A stretch of DNA of 47,071 nucleotides from a virus: positions 1-47,071 of IMG/VR virus record IMGVR_UViG_3300010396_000056; one strand, written 5' to 3'. This document shows positions 37,480-45,144 of this stretch, piece after piece. The notes under the pieces were generated by a model, which made no database searches, was not told the origin of the DNA, and saw only the letters and a list, made by a program, of their open reading frames with translations. Within the stretch, counting starts at the first letter, position 1; every line of letters starts with the position of its first letter. Made by a program: the position numbers and the translations under genes.

Positions 37480-39569
37480 TACGACTAGTAATCCTGCTGG
37501 CGCTTCTCTTCGTTCCTCGGGCCTGGGCGACGGCCTACACTGCATCCGTGACCGGCAACTGGAACAGCGCCGCTACATGGGGCGGGGCAGGCATCCCCGG
37601 CTCTGGCGATACGGCGGTCATCAACAACGGCGTCACGGTCACCGTTCCGAACGGATATACGGCAGTGATCGGAACATCGCCCGCAAACGACAGCGCGACT
37701 CCAGCCTTGGCCTGCGCCAACACTGGAAGCGGCACCGGAATCCTCATCGTGGCGACAGGAGGCACGCTTGTCCGAAAGGGAACCGTTATCAGGTGCAATT
37801 CAAACTGGACTTTTCAGGCGGGGAGCCATCTTTCGTATGACTCGACTGGTTCGGTAAACCCCACGACGGCGATGTATACCTTCCAGTCTTCACAGAACAA
37901 TTCCAACCCTAACGATCTTCTCATTTTCGCCGGAACGAGCGGTTCTCACGTCACCGTAGATTCAGTAAGCAATAACCCCACTGGTGGATTCGGCATAACC
38001 CCGGCGATCCGCTGGGCAGACGGCGGCAACATTCAGGCTAGTTATACCGATTTCAGCTATTGCGGGGCTTCCACTACCGGAGCTTGTTTCGAAACGAACC
38101 CCTCGACCAGTGCGGGCAAAGTGGCCTTAGACCACACCACCTGCGATCACTGCGGCCAGCTTGTTACTGACGCCAGCATAGGCGCGGCTTCAACCTTCAC
38201 CCTTGCAGAGACGAGCTGGACGAACCCCACAAACACGTCTTACACGCTGCAGCTCAATACTTCGACGGCTCGGACTACCGGCACGCGTCTCATCACCTTC
38301 TCGGTCATCACAGGGCAAATTTCGATCATTTCCACGGGCGGCCAGAGTACCGGAATCACCTTCACTCACAACGTCGTGCGGAAGGTCTTCACGAGCTCGG
38401 CTCCGATGTTCACCGGGACCAGGGACGTATCCTTTGACTCTTTCGATGACAACTTGGATTTCGCGAATACCAACAGCGGCTCCGCAGATCAATTCAGCTT
38501 GCCCTCGGGAACGGTCACAAATTTCTACCTGATGAGCCACTGCGATCCCATCGCACAGTGCGCCAACGAGCACCCGCTGTATAACCAGCCCGGCGCGTTG
38601 AATATGGACATCTCCAATTTTGTTGCGGACTATGACAGCAGCGACACCTTTGGGGATATCTTCGAGCCTCACAACGACGCGACATCTGCCGGCGTCACAC
38701 TGAAGGTTCACAATGGGGTGTTCCTGTGCGGATCTACGGGCCTTGCCATCGGCTCCTTTATCAACAACTCCTCCGCGACTGCTCAGACAAACCTCAAAAT
38801 TTACTTCGAGCATATTACTGCTTGCGGTGTGTTGACGGCGAGTACGCAGACCTTTGGAGTCGGATGCGAAGCCGGAACATCATGGCCCGCTGGTGCAGTC
38901 CCGAGCATCCAGAACAATCTTATTTGGGGGCCGGCAAGTAGCACGATCGGATTCATCGCCAATTCTCCACCAGCACAAGCCTGCTCGATCACAGCGGGCG
39001 CCGTCACTGTCGCGGACTATCAGGCCATTTGGAACATCTCTACCAGTATCTATGGTCTGCCTCTGACACAGTTCGCCGTCACCCCTGGCGCTCACGACCT
39101 CACCGGCGACCCGCAATACGTTTGCTCAAACTACGCGAACTGCAACTTCCTGGCGTATGACACCGCTCCGACGGGGTTGAATCACGCGCTGGGGACTGGC
39201 TGGGTTACATCTCACGCCTATTCGGTGGGCGACATCGTAAGCTCCAGCGACGCGACCTTCTTCGGCGGGGCGACGTACAACTTCATTTGCGTTTCGGCCC
39301 ATACAAGCGGGTCGACCACCAAGCCTGGTACAGGATCGGCATGGGCGGAGACGTGGGAACCTGCAACCGAGGCGGATATCGAGGCCAGCGTGCTTGCAGG
39401 GACAACCTTCACTGGCGGACGCTCCATGATCACACAGCTCATCAACTTCGTCCGGGCAGGATACGGCTTCCACAATGCGGCTTATCACAACTCTGGCAGC
39501 GATTCCCTCGACCGAGGCATACTCAACGGCTACGTTCCAGCGCCGAGAGCATTCTCGATGATTTTCTAA
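37470..39569 (+). CDS. Second signal-peptide-bearing spike-like protein
   Basis: A 699-residue protein. Residues 1-20 (MPIIRLVILLALLFVPRAWA) form a Sec signal with AWA|TA cleavage. The remainder begins with GNWNSAATWGGAGIPGSGDTAVI, a G8/beta-helix-type start, and continues as Asn/Thr-rich short strands. The C-terminus (SLDRGILNGYVPAPRAFSMIF) lacks the repeats. It overlaps the previous gene by 10 nt. It may be an exported surface-active enzyme or an alternate spike. Unlike standard phage spikes, it has no clear anchor domain. Confidence 0.75.
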   Translation: MPIIRLVILLALLFVPRAWATAYTASVTGNWNSAATWGGAGIPGSGDTAVINNGVTVTVPNGYTAVIGTSPANDSATPALACANTGSGTGILIVATGGTLVRKGTVIRCNSNWTFQAGSHLSYDSTGSVNPTTAMYTFQSSQNNSNPNDLLIFAGTSGSHVTVDSVSNNPTGGFGITPAIRWADGGNIQASYTDFSYCGASTTGACFETNPSTSAGKVALDHTTCDHCGQLVTDASIGAASTFTLAETSWTNPTNTSYTLQLNTSTARTTGTRLITFSVITGQISIISTGGQSTGITFTHNVVRKVFTSSAPMFTGTRDVSFDSFDDNLDFANTNSGSADQFSLPSGTVTNFYLMSHCDPIAQCANEHPLYNQPGALNMDISNFVADYDSSDTFGDIFEPHNDATSAGVTLKVHNGVFLCGSTGLAIGSFINNSSATAQTNLKIYFEHITACGVLTASTQTFGVGCEAGTSWPAGAVPSIQNNLIWGPASSTIGFIANSPPAQACSITAGAVTVADYQAIWNISTSIYGLPLTQFAVTPGAHDLTGDPQYVCSNYANCNFLAYDTAPTGLNHALGTGWVTSHAYSVGDIVSSSDATFFGGATYNFICVSAHTSGSTTKPGTGSAWAETWEPATEADIEASVLAGTTFTGGRSMITQLINFVRAGYGFHNAAYHNSGSDSLDRGILNGYVPAPRAFSMIF

Positions 39570-39673
39570 CCGCATCGCTTCTGCACGGCTGGGAAACGCT
39601 AGAATAAGCGGCAACGCAAAGATTCAATAAGCCCCTCGCGGGTAGTACGCTGAGCATCTAAGGAGGGTAGGCA

Positions 39674-39955
39674 TTGAGCGATTTGACGGAACGGGCCAGG
39701 CTGGACAGGGTTTACAACGATGTTTATTTCGGCAATGGCAAGCCGGGCCTGACCACGCGAATGCAATCGGCGGAGGAACGACAAGACGCTATGGACTTAC
39801 GATGCGACAAAGCTGATAAAGACCTCGCGAACACCCGCAAGATGTTCTGGGCCATTATTGTCTTGCTTCTGTCGATTCTCGGGTCTACCCTTGCGGACAA
39901 CTTCAAGTCACGCGAACAGGCCACACCAGCAGCAGGCCACAGCTTCAACTACTGA
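39674..39955 (+). CDS. Small one-TM membrane protein, holin/XhlA-like
   Basis: A 93-residue protein with a charged helical N-terminus (NGKPGLTTRMQSAEERQDAMD...) and one transmembrane segment (MFWAIIVLLLSILGSTLA) near the C-terminus, the layout of XhlA/hemolysin-type phage lysis proteins. The TTG at 39674 is the start, with AAGGAGGG 7 nt upstream. It is the first gene of the lysis-type cluster after the spike genes. Function is inferred from layout and position. Confidence 0.6.
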   Translation: MSDLTERARLDRVYNDVYFGNGKPGLTTRMQSAEERQDAMDLRCDKADKDLANTRKMFWAIIVLLLSILGSTLADNFKSREQATPAAGHSFNY

Positions 39956-39962
39956 GGACGCC

Positions 39963-40217
39963 ATGAGTACGCCACCCACCCCACCGCTTCCCACGCCTGA
40001 TCCGCAGTGGCCTGACCCGCCGCACAAGCCCGGCCCGTTGCCGCAGCCTCAACCGCAGCCGACGCCCGCTGAAGAGATGGCCCAGCAAGACGCTGACGTA
40101 GCCGAAGACGCAAGGGTGCGCGGCGCTCTGGACGTGGCCCTGATGAACTTCAATGCGCGCTGCGAGCTTCGGGGATTCGGCAAGTGGGAGTTGATGCCTG
40201 TGAAGGAGAAGAAGTGA
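39963..40217 (+). CDS. Pro-rich small protein (84 aa)
   Basis: An 84-residue protein with a Pro-rich first 40 residues (MSTPPTPPLPTPDPQWPDPP...), then acidic and helical. Pro-rich regions are found in outer-membrane spanin subunits, but no lipobox or signal is visible, so spanin is only a weak idea. GAGGA precedes the ATG. Coupled to the next gene by GTGA. Confidence 0.5.
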   Translation: MSTPPTPPLPTPDPQWPDPPHKPGPLPQPQPQPTPAEEMAQQDADVAEDARVRGALDVALMNFNARCELRGFGKWELMPVKEKK

Positions 40218-40447
40218 ACCCCGAGCAAGAGTCATACCGCACGCAATACCTCGCCGTGGGACTCATCGCAATGGCTGCCGTCTGCATTGCAGTCGGGGAG
40301 TTGCACAACTGGATACACATGATCGATTTCGCGAACGCTTTCGGCGGGGCTGGGGTCGGCATCTTGACCGGCCAAAAGATGACGCAAAGCACGAGCAAGG
40401 GTGGTGGTGATATAATCAATCCACCGGCTGCACCCGCAACTGAGTAG
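40214..40447 (+). CDS. Probable holin
   Basis: A 77-residue protein. TM1 is about residues 10-29 (YLAVGLIAMAAVCIAVGEL). A short loop follows, then a second weakly hydrophobic Gly/Ala segment (ANAFGGAGVGILTGQ), with a basic-then-hydrophilic C-terminus. Size, membrane profile and position in the lysis region suggest a holin. The GTG start at 40214 overlaps the previous stop, with AAGGAG upstream. Confidence 0.6.
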   Translation: MNPEQESYRTQYLAVGLIAMAAVCIAVGELHNWIHMIDFANAFGGAGVGILTGQKMTQSTSKGGGDIINPPAAPATE

Positions 40448-40463
40448 TACCCAAGGAGCCACA

Positions 40464-40928
40464 ATGAAACGCATCCTCCCGCTTCTCCTCTGCCTGCTGT
40501 GCGCACCGCTGGCCGGCTGCCCATCTCAGAACACTGCCGCCGCTCTTGTAGGCATCGCTGGCACAGCCATTGCCTCGCTCGAAACCATCGAAGGCCACGG
40601 TGACCTTGCAGCGCAGATCCAGAAGGACTTCGGTGACGCCCAGACCGCCGTACTCAACTGGAAGTCCGGCACCCCGACGCAGGACGTACACCAGGCGCTC
40701 GCCATCGTCGTCAATGACCTCAACCTGCTGCCGGTTAGCCAGCAGACGCAGGAGTACATCATTCTGGCGGTTGGCACCGTGCAGGCCGTGCTTGACCTGT
40801 TCCCCGGCACCGATCCTCAGTTCGCTACGACCGCAAGGGCTATGCGAGTGCAGATTGTGGCACCGAAGTCTGAGAAGGAATTCCGCGCCCGCTGGAATGC
40901 TCTGCCGGGCCATCTCGCACCGCTGTAA
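40464..40928 (+). CDS. Phage lipoprotein
   Basis: A 154-residue protein with a lipoprotein signal: MKRILPLLLCLLCAPLAGC, with lipobox LAGC at residues 16-19, so Cys19 would be lipidated. The mature region is helical (AALVGIAGTAIASLE ... YIILAVGTVQAVL). It could act as a spanin-type, superinfection-exclusion or envelope protein. AAGGAG precedes the ATG. It is the last gene before the convergent terminator. Confidence 0.7.
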   Translation: MKRILPLLLCLLCAPLAGCPSQNTAAALVGIAGTAIASLETIEGHGDLAAQIQKDFGDAQTAVLNWKSGTPTQDVHQALAIVVNDLNLLPVSQQTQEYIILAVGTVQAVLDLFPGTDPQFATTARAMRVQIVAPKSEKEFRARWNALPGHLAPL

Positions 40929-40944
40929 CCCTCCCCACAAACAA

Positions 40945-40978
40945 GAGCGCCGCATCCGATGACCTGGGTGCGGCGTTT
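40945..40978. terminator. Bidirectional terminator between the two main units
   Basis: A 10-bp stem CGCCGCATCC/GGGTGCGGCG (40948-40957 and 40966-40975, one wobble) with an 8-nt loop. TTTCTCTT follows on the plus side. On the minus strand the stem is followed by CTCTTGTTTGT. Here the rightward unit (ends at 40928) meets the leftward unit (ends at 41049). Confidence 0.75.
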
Positions 40979-41048
40979 CTCTTGGCTCTGGCGGTTGTCC
41001 GCAGGGGTCTCCTTCCATGCTGCTGAATTCAGTTCAAAGGTTTGTTGC

Positions 41049-41597
41049 TCATCGGCCCGTATCCGGGAGAGCGAGGATGGCCTCATTGGCGTCACGCTGG
41101 CTAACAACCGATGGATGATCTACCGCAGCCAGGCACTCAGCGCGCGTTTCGGCCTGCGATGTCGCTAGGGCTTTCTCGGCTCGGTTGGCGCGTTGAAGAT
41201 TGCAAGCGGCTTCCTTTTGCGCTTCGGCCAGTTCAAGAAGCGGCATGACCGTCTTTATATGCGCGTTTTCCTTCCGCAGCCTTTCAACCTCGGCCTCCAG
41301 AGCGCGTTCGCGGGCCTGAGATGCCAGAAGTTGGCGCTCGCGGCATTCCAATTCTTCGCACAACTCCGCATATTTTTGGCACGCGAGTTCGTCCATCTTG
41401 ACGTAATCAAGGGCCTCTTGCGCGAGGTACTTCCCGATCAACCGCTCCTCTTCCGTCACGTCCAACTCTGGCAATTCCCCTTTGGCCGGCAGCTTCGGGG
41501 CAAGCCTTTCGCGTACCTGTGCGATGAGAGAGAGGGCGAAGTCCGGATTCGTATGGGCGAAGTAAATTGCATCTCGCTCATCCATACGGCACGCCAC
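41049..41597 (-). CDS. Coiled-coil early protein (182 aa)
   Basis: A 182-residue protein dominated by a long coiled coil (AELCEELECRERQLLASQARERALEAEVERLRKENAHIK...). The GTG at 41597 is preferred, with AGGA upstream that includes the TAG stop of the preceding gene; the ATG at 41585 is the alternative. Last gene of the leftward unit. The N-terminal region (FAHTNPDFALSLIAQVRERLA) is unlike any domain I can name. Structural or regulatory role unknown. Confidence 0.65.
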   Translation of the reverse strand: MACRMDERDAIYFAHTNPDFALSLIAQVRERLAPKLPAKGELPELDVTEEERLIGKYLAQEALDYVKMDELACQKYAELCEELECRERQLLASQARERALEAEVERLRKENAHIKTVMPLLELAEAQKEAACNLQRANRAEKALATSQAETRAECLAAVDHPSVVSQRDANEAILALPDTGR

Positions 41598-41608
41598 GAC
41601 ATTACGTC

Positions 41609-41893
41609 CTACAGGCCCGTGCGGATCGGCGCTTCGGGAGACTGGAGGGAAGGGGGGTGCGTGAGTTTGGATGCGGCGTCTTCCCATGCGTGCGATTCCC
41701 GATTGTTGCCGAAGTAGGAGGATATGAAGCTATCGACATCGTCTGGGTCGGAGTTGATGGTTATGTCGAACCCTAGGCGATCGTCATACGGATGCATCTG
41801 CACATACGCCTTCGGATAAACCACCTTCACCCTCTGCTCTGCGCTCATCCCGCTTGCTGCTCCGCTTGCCACTGCTGGGTCAGGCCTGCTCAT
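41609..41893 (-). CDS. Hypothetical early protein (94 aa)
   Basis: A 94-residue protein with an Ala-rich N-terminus and a beta-rich middle (KVVYPKAYVQMHPYDDRLGFDITIN). GAGGAAA precedes the ATG at 41893. It overlaps the upstream gene by 14 nt. A later in-frame ATG at 41848 is an alternative start. Not recognised. Confidence 0.55.
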   Translation of the reverse strand: MSRPDPAVASGAASGMSAEQRVKVVYPKAYVQMHPYDDRLGFDITINSDPDDVDSFISSYFGNNRESHAWEDAASKLTHPPSLQSPEAPIRTGL

Positions 41894-42080
41894 CGTCTTT
41901 CCTCGCTTTCCGTTTTAGCTCAAACCTATAGACAAGCCACCCCGTCCCAGTTACAGCGGAAACGAGCAGGAACATCGTCATCCATACGTCGTGCTCTATA
42001 GGAGCAATCGCCCATAGGATGAATGTCACGATGAACGCTACTGCCCATGCCGAAGAAATTACCGAAAGTGCTTCCTTCAT
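41880..42080 (-). CDS. Two-TM membrane protein (66 aa)
   Basis: A 66-residue protein with two transmembrane segments (VISSAWAVAFIVTFILWAI and WMTMFLLVSAVTGTGWLVY) and a basic, cytoplasmic C-terminus (RFELKRKARKDDE). The ATG at 42080 overlaps the upstream stop as ATGA. A small early membrane protein. Function unknown. Confidence 0.65.
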   Translation of the reverse strand: MKEALSVISSAWAVAFIVTFILWAIAPIEHDVWMTMFLLVSAVTGTGWLVYRFELKRKARKDDEQA

Positions 42081-42331
42081 CGTGTCTCGCTTTCCTGTGG
42101 GGTGGGTGAGTTGCGCTTGAGTAATTCTTGCTGCCTGTGGTTCCAGTCGCGGCATACGGTGACGTTTGCGAATGCCTGTGGTTGCGCCCTCCGCAGCAGT
42201 TCCACGGCCTCCGTAAGCTCGCACTGAATAATCTGCGCATCCTTGTGCTCGACAGGAAGGTGGTCGAACCGCTCCCATAGCGCCACGTTTGCTTGCCCTA
42301 GCTGCTCCTGCGTCCAAACTTTGTCGCTCAT
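42077..42331 (-). CDS. Hypothetical helical early protein (84 aa)
   Basis: An 84-residue helical, charged protein (MSDKVWTQEQLGQANVALWE...). ATGA overlaps on both sides (42077-42080 and 42328-42331). No family recognised. Confidence 0.6.
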   Translation of the reverse strand: MSDKVWTQEQLGQANVALWERFDHLPVEHKDAQIIQCELTEAVELLRRAQPQAFANVTVCRDWNHRQQELLKRNSPTPQESETR

Positions 42332-42543
42332 CCTTGCCGCCTTTCGATGCGCTCGTACACCACAAACCTGCGGAATCCCAGCCACGAAAGCAGCTTTCCA
42401 TGCATAGGCCCACCGTGGACAACGGGCGAGAGATTCTGCGGCTTGATGCCAGCGTCACGAGACAATTCAGCCTGCGTCATGGCCTCCAACTTCTTGTGGA
42501 GATATTTGCGAACGTCTTGTTCGGTGAAAAGTTTTTTCGCCAT
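42328..42543 (-). CDS. HTH regulator (Cro/CI-like), leaderless
   Basis: A 71-residue protein. The N-terminal helix region (KLFTEQDVRKYLHKKLEAM) is followed by an HTH_3-like TQAELSRDAGIKPQNLSPVVHG segment, a compact Cro-like domain. The ATG lies 5 nt after TATTAT with TTGACA 18 bp upstream, and no SD is present, so the mRNA is probably leaderless. It is the second HTH regulator of the leftward unit. The short basic C-terminus could be a dimerisation arm. Confidence 0.75.
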   Translation of the reverse strand: MAKKLFTEQDVRKYLHKKLEAMTQAELSRDAGIKPQNLSPVVHGGPMHGKLLSWLGFRRFVVYERIERRQG

Positions 42544-42548
42544 GACTC

Positions 42549-42578
42549 ATAATAGTCACAACATTAGTCGCATGTCAA
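42549..42578 (-). promoter_or_regulatory. Sigma70-type promoter for leaderless Cro-like gene
   Basis: -35 TTGACA at 42578-42573, 18-bp spacer, -10 TATTAT at 42554-42549, then 5 nt to the ATG. The TGA within the -35 hexamer is the stop codon of the upstream HNH gene. Three TAGTC repeats (plus-strand reading 42553, 42565, 42579) overlap the site and may be operators. Confidence 0.7.
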
Positions 42579-42955
42579 TAGTCTTGTGTGATTACGTAGG
42601 GAATCTGCCGCGAGCCTTTGTCCGAATTGCAAGCAAAGTGGACTGCCGCGTTGTGCCACCGCCCATCAATCAGAATGCGGTCGTCACGCTTGCCTCCGCC
42701 CCTGCCGCGCTCGTGGTCGAAGGTCGTCAACTCCTCAGTCATCCACAGTCCACACAGAGCGCACAGGCAGTGCTGGCGGTCTCGCATGAGCATACGGCGC
42801 AAGCGGTACTCATCGGCCCCGGCCTTGGCCTGCTGCTGGCAGATTTCCCTGCCATCCTTCATCGTGCGGACGGCACCCTGCCAGTGAGCGGCCTTGGCTT
42901 TGTAACTCTGGATGCCCTTGCGCTGGCGGGCGGTGGTGTATCCCCATTTGCTCAC
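42575..42955 (-). CDS. HNH endonuclease
   Basis: A 126-residue protein. CALC (65-68) and a DHE element (TFDHERGRGGGKR) are followed by WHNAAVHFACNSDKG, matching the zinc-finger and H-N-H signature (C-x2-C ... DH ... HN ... C-N-x3-K-G). Typical of phage HNH nucleases that nick or cleave DNA near packaging or act as homing enzymes. The ATG at 42955 overlaps the upstream stop as ATGA. Confidence 0.8.
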   Translation of the reverse strand: MSKWGYTTARQRKGIQSYKAKAAHWQGAVRTMKDGREICQQQAKAGADEYRLRRMLMRDRQHCLCALCGLWMTEELTTFDHERGRGGGKRDDRILIDGRWHNAAVHFACNSDKGSRQIPYVITQDY

Positions 42956-43278
42956 ATCAGCACCAGCGCAACCATATCGATAGCTGCCCCGCTCTTGACC
43001 ATTTCAGGCGTAAAGCGAAACACCCGCCAATGGAATAGTGCCGCGAAGTTCATCTTCTCGCAGTCTGCGGCGTATCCTGCCCCGCGTGAGTGACGGCCAC
43101 CGTTCCATGTGCCACCGTCAATCTCCACGGCCACCTTCTTTTCAGGAAAGCAGAAGTCGAAACGGAATTTTCGGTTGGGCATGAATTTGTACTCACGCAC
43201 TGGCTCAAACCCGTAAGACTTGCAGTGCATCGCAAACAACTCTTCCCCTACGCTGAGGGCCTTCGGAATCTTACCCAC
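42952..43278 (-). CDS. PD-(D/E)XK-type small nuclease
   Basis: A 108-residue protein with a nuclease-core pattern: E12, KFRFDFCFPEKKVAVEIDGGTW (about 37-58; D41 and E52 with D54), and K75. This resembles small phage VRR-NUC or DUF559-like endonucleases. The GTG at 43278 follows AAGGAGG within the NinB gene end. Could process recombination or replication intermediates beside NinB. Confidence 0.7.
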   Translation of the reverse strand: MGKIPKALSVGEELFAMHCKSYGFEPVREYKFMPNRKFRFDFCFPEKKVAVEIDGGTWNGGRHSRGAGYAADCEKMNFAALFHWRVFRFTPEMVKSGAAIDMVALVLM

Positions 43279-43678
43279 GGTCGTCCTCCTTCGGCTCTGA
43301 CCAAATCACGTCCTTGCTGGCCCCATAAGCGTAAATGCACTCGATAAGTTCTCCCATTTCGCCTACCCCCATTTCGCTCGTTCGGGTTCCCAGCGCAATC
43401 CAGCCGTCGCCTTCGATGTTCGGGAGCATGACCTGGCGCTTGAGGTGAGCGGTAAACAAATCCTTCCACGACTCCGGCTTGAGCTTCTGGCCGTGGTGGA
43501 TAACCTGCCGGCTGACATCCGTGAGCATGGCCCAGAGCTTCGCATTCTGCACCAAGGAGCGTTTGGGCGGCTGGATCGTCACCAAGTACCCGTCTGGGGT
43601 CGCCGCGAGCGCCTTGGCCGCGTTCCGCCTCGCCGGGTGGGGTTCTGCGCGTAGGACGAACTGGATTTTGTCGCTCAT
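43271..43678 (-). CDS. ninB: NinB-family recombination protein
   Basis: A 135-residue protein of the NinB (Orf) family. The pattern KIQFVLRAEPHPARRNAAKALAATPDGYLVTIQPPKRSLVQNAKLWAMLTDVS is very close to it; lambda NinB has about 146 residues. Family members bind single-strand DNA and SSB and help load recombinases. Start at the ATG overlapping the upstream stop (ATGA at 43675-43678). Fits with the Sak4-like and Gp157-like genes on the other side of the circle junction. Confidence 0.9.
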   Translation of the reverse strand: MSDKIQFVLRAEPHPARRNAAKALAATPDGYLVTIQPPKRSLVQNAKLWAMLTDVSRQVIHHGQKLKPESWKDLFTAHLKRQVMLPNIEGDGWIALGTRTSEMGVGEMGELIECIYAYGASKDVIWSEPKEDDRG

Positions 43679-43896
43679 CTTCCATACCTCGCTATCCTGA
43701 AGCTCTTGTCGTGGTAAAGCTCGTCGAAAATGCGAGTCCATGCCCCAAACTCCAGCGTGTGCCGCGCAACGTGAATCTCCTTCAGGTTGTGCTTCCGAGA
43801 CTCTGTGCGGCATGGCTTGTCGGGTGGGGACAAGCACGTCGGGCAAGCCTGCGGTGACGTGTAGGGCATGGTGCAGGTGCTACGAGCGTAGGGCAT
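43675..43896 (-). CDS. Zinc-knuckle small protein (73 aa)
   Basis: A 73-residue basic protein. The motif CPTCLSPPDKPCRTESRKHNLKEIH (C-P-x-C-x5-PC-R-T...H) is a zinc-binding knuckle shared with other phage and actinobacterial small proteins. The ATG at 43896 overlaps the upstream stop as TGATG, and the gene overlaps NinB downstream. Function unknown. Confidence 0.65.
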   Translation of the reverse strand: MPYARSTCTMPYTSPQACPTCLSPPDKPCRTESRKHNLKEIHVARHTLEFGAWTRIFDELYHDKSFRIARYGR

Positions 43897-44447
43897 CAGA
43901 AAAGTACCTCGGCAATCTCTCGCCCAACAAACGCCGCCGTAACCCCCGGAGGAACCCTCGTCAGCGTGTAGCACTCAACCTCTGGGGCCGACTTCCAGTA
44001 TTCCAGCAGCCGAGCGTGCCTCAAGCGGGCTGTGTCGAGCGCCCTGTGCCACATTGCCGCCACAGAATCGCCCCGTATGAGCCTCGCGTGCAAAAGGGCT
44101 GCTACCGCCTCCCACTTTCGTACCTCGTCCGTCCAGTAGGCAATCTGTCGCTTGGTGCGGGCTTCTGCGTTCTCGGTCGCACGGCGTTTGCGCTGCATCT
44201 CCGCTCGCGCCTTCGGGTCAACCTTGGTGCCGTGGTCGTAGAACAGGTGGCTCATGGTCAGGCCGGCAGCTTTGAGGATGTCGTTTACGTCGCATCCCAT
44301 CGACCAGCACCGCAGGATGACGCCCCTGTTGCCCTCGCGGATGGAGAGGGATGGCTTGCGGTCGGGATGTGAAGGGCATAGCGCCACCCACTTGCCTTTG
44401 CCGATCTTCTTCGCGCTGAAGTGCATAGCTACCTCTGCCCCGTTCAT
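43896..44447 (-). CDS. CHC2 zinc-finger protein (primase-type)
   Basis: A 183-residue protein with an N-terminal CHC2-type zinc finger, C24-x2-H27 ... C47-x4-C52, in the segment WVALCPSHPDRKPSLSI ... VILRCWSMGCDVNDILKAAGL, as in DnaG primases. No Toprim domain follows; the C-terminal region is helical and basic. It could be a template-recognition partner for the host primase or a helicase cofactor. Overlaps the DUF559-like gene by ATGA (44444-44447). An in-frame ATG at 44426 is the alternative start. Confidence 0.75.
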   Translation of the reverse strand: MNGAEVAMHFSAKKIGKGKWVALCPSHPDRKPSLSIREGNRGVILRCWSMGCDVNDILKAAGLTMSHLFYDHGTKVDPKARAEMQRKRRATENAEARTKRQIAYWTDEVRKWEAVAALLHARLIRGDSVAAMWHRALDTARLRHARLLEYWKSAPEVECYTLTRVPPGVTAAFVGREIAEVLF

Positions 44448-45022
44448 CTCTTGAAACCACGCGCGATGGCGAAAGCCTTCTGCTTCGCCAGTATCATATT
44501 CATCACTCTGGTAGGATTTTTCGATAAACTTTCATTCTTGAATCGGATTACAGAATATCCCTTGCTTTTCAGGTGGCGCGTGCGTCGAGCATCATATTTT
44601 CTTACCCCTTCGACAGAGTGAATTCCTCCATCAACCTCTACGATCAGCATTGCGTCCACATTGCAGAAATCGGGTATGTATCCGTGGATAATCGGCTGAA
44701 ATACCCATCTTCCGATTGTTTCAGGATGGCAGGAAAGCATGGAACGCAGGATGGTCTCGGCAGCAGTGGGGTTCTTGCGAAGATTGTCCCTGAATTGCTC
44801 CTTACCGCTTCGAGCCTGAGTTTTAGAGAAAGCTATCGTGGATGATGGAATGAGTCGAGTGCTAGAAACCGGCTTAGGCTTGGTGCTGCGACGATTTCCG
44901 AACTTCTTGATACGCTCCACTCCATCTTGGCGATGATCGGAGCAATAGTAATACTCATTGACGCGATACAGTCCCTTTTTACCGCAGTGGCATAAGGTAG
45001 ACTTCTTGATGGGGGTAGTCAT
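44444..45022 (-). CDS. DUF559/Vsr-like endonuclease with N-terminal zinc knuckle
   Basis: A 192-residue protein. The N-terminal zinc knuckle CHCGKKGLYRVNEYYYCSDH leads to a Lys-rich linker. From about residue 80 comes a DUF559-like nuclease: E89 in NPTAAETILR, D118 in GYIPDFC, E129-V-D131 in LIVEVDGG, and R160-F161. Such domains are Vsr- or homing-type endonucleases. The gene has lower GC than its neighbours and its own SD hairpin, signs of independent acquisition. The ATG at 45022 has AAAGGAG upstream. Confidence 0.8.
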   Translation of the reverse strand: MTTPIKKSTLCHCGKKGLYRVNEYYYCSDHRQDGVERIKKFGNRRSTKPKPVSSTRLIPSSTIAFSKTQARSGKEQFRDNLRKNPTAAETILRSMLSCHPETIGRWVFQPIIHGYIPDFCNVDAMLIVEVDGGIHSVEGVRKYDARRTRHLKSKGYSVIRFKNESLSKNPTRVMNMILAKQKAFAIARGFKR

Positions 45023-45024
45023 AA

Positions 45025-45042
45025 ATCGCTCCTTTCAGCGAT
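45025..45042 (-). promoter_or_regulatory. SD-in-loop hairpin upstream of DUF559-like gene
   Basis: Minus strand ATCGCT-GAAAGG-AGCGAT, a perfect 6-bp stem with a 6-nt loop; the SD AAAGGAG spans loop and 3' arm. The stem is the same as at 5965 with one extra covarying pair (T/A). Confidence 0.6.
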
Positions 45043-45144
45043 AAGGCTTGCCCGGTGCTGAATACACCTGACGCCCCCATTTTACTACGTTTATAGGTGA
45101 CATCGCCGCCTATCGATTCTGATATTAGCGGTACCCAAACCATT

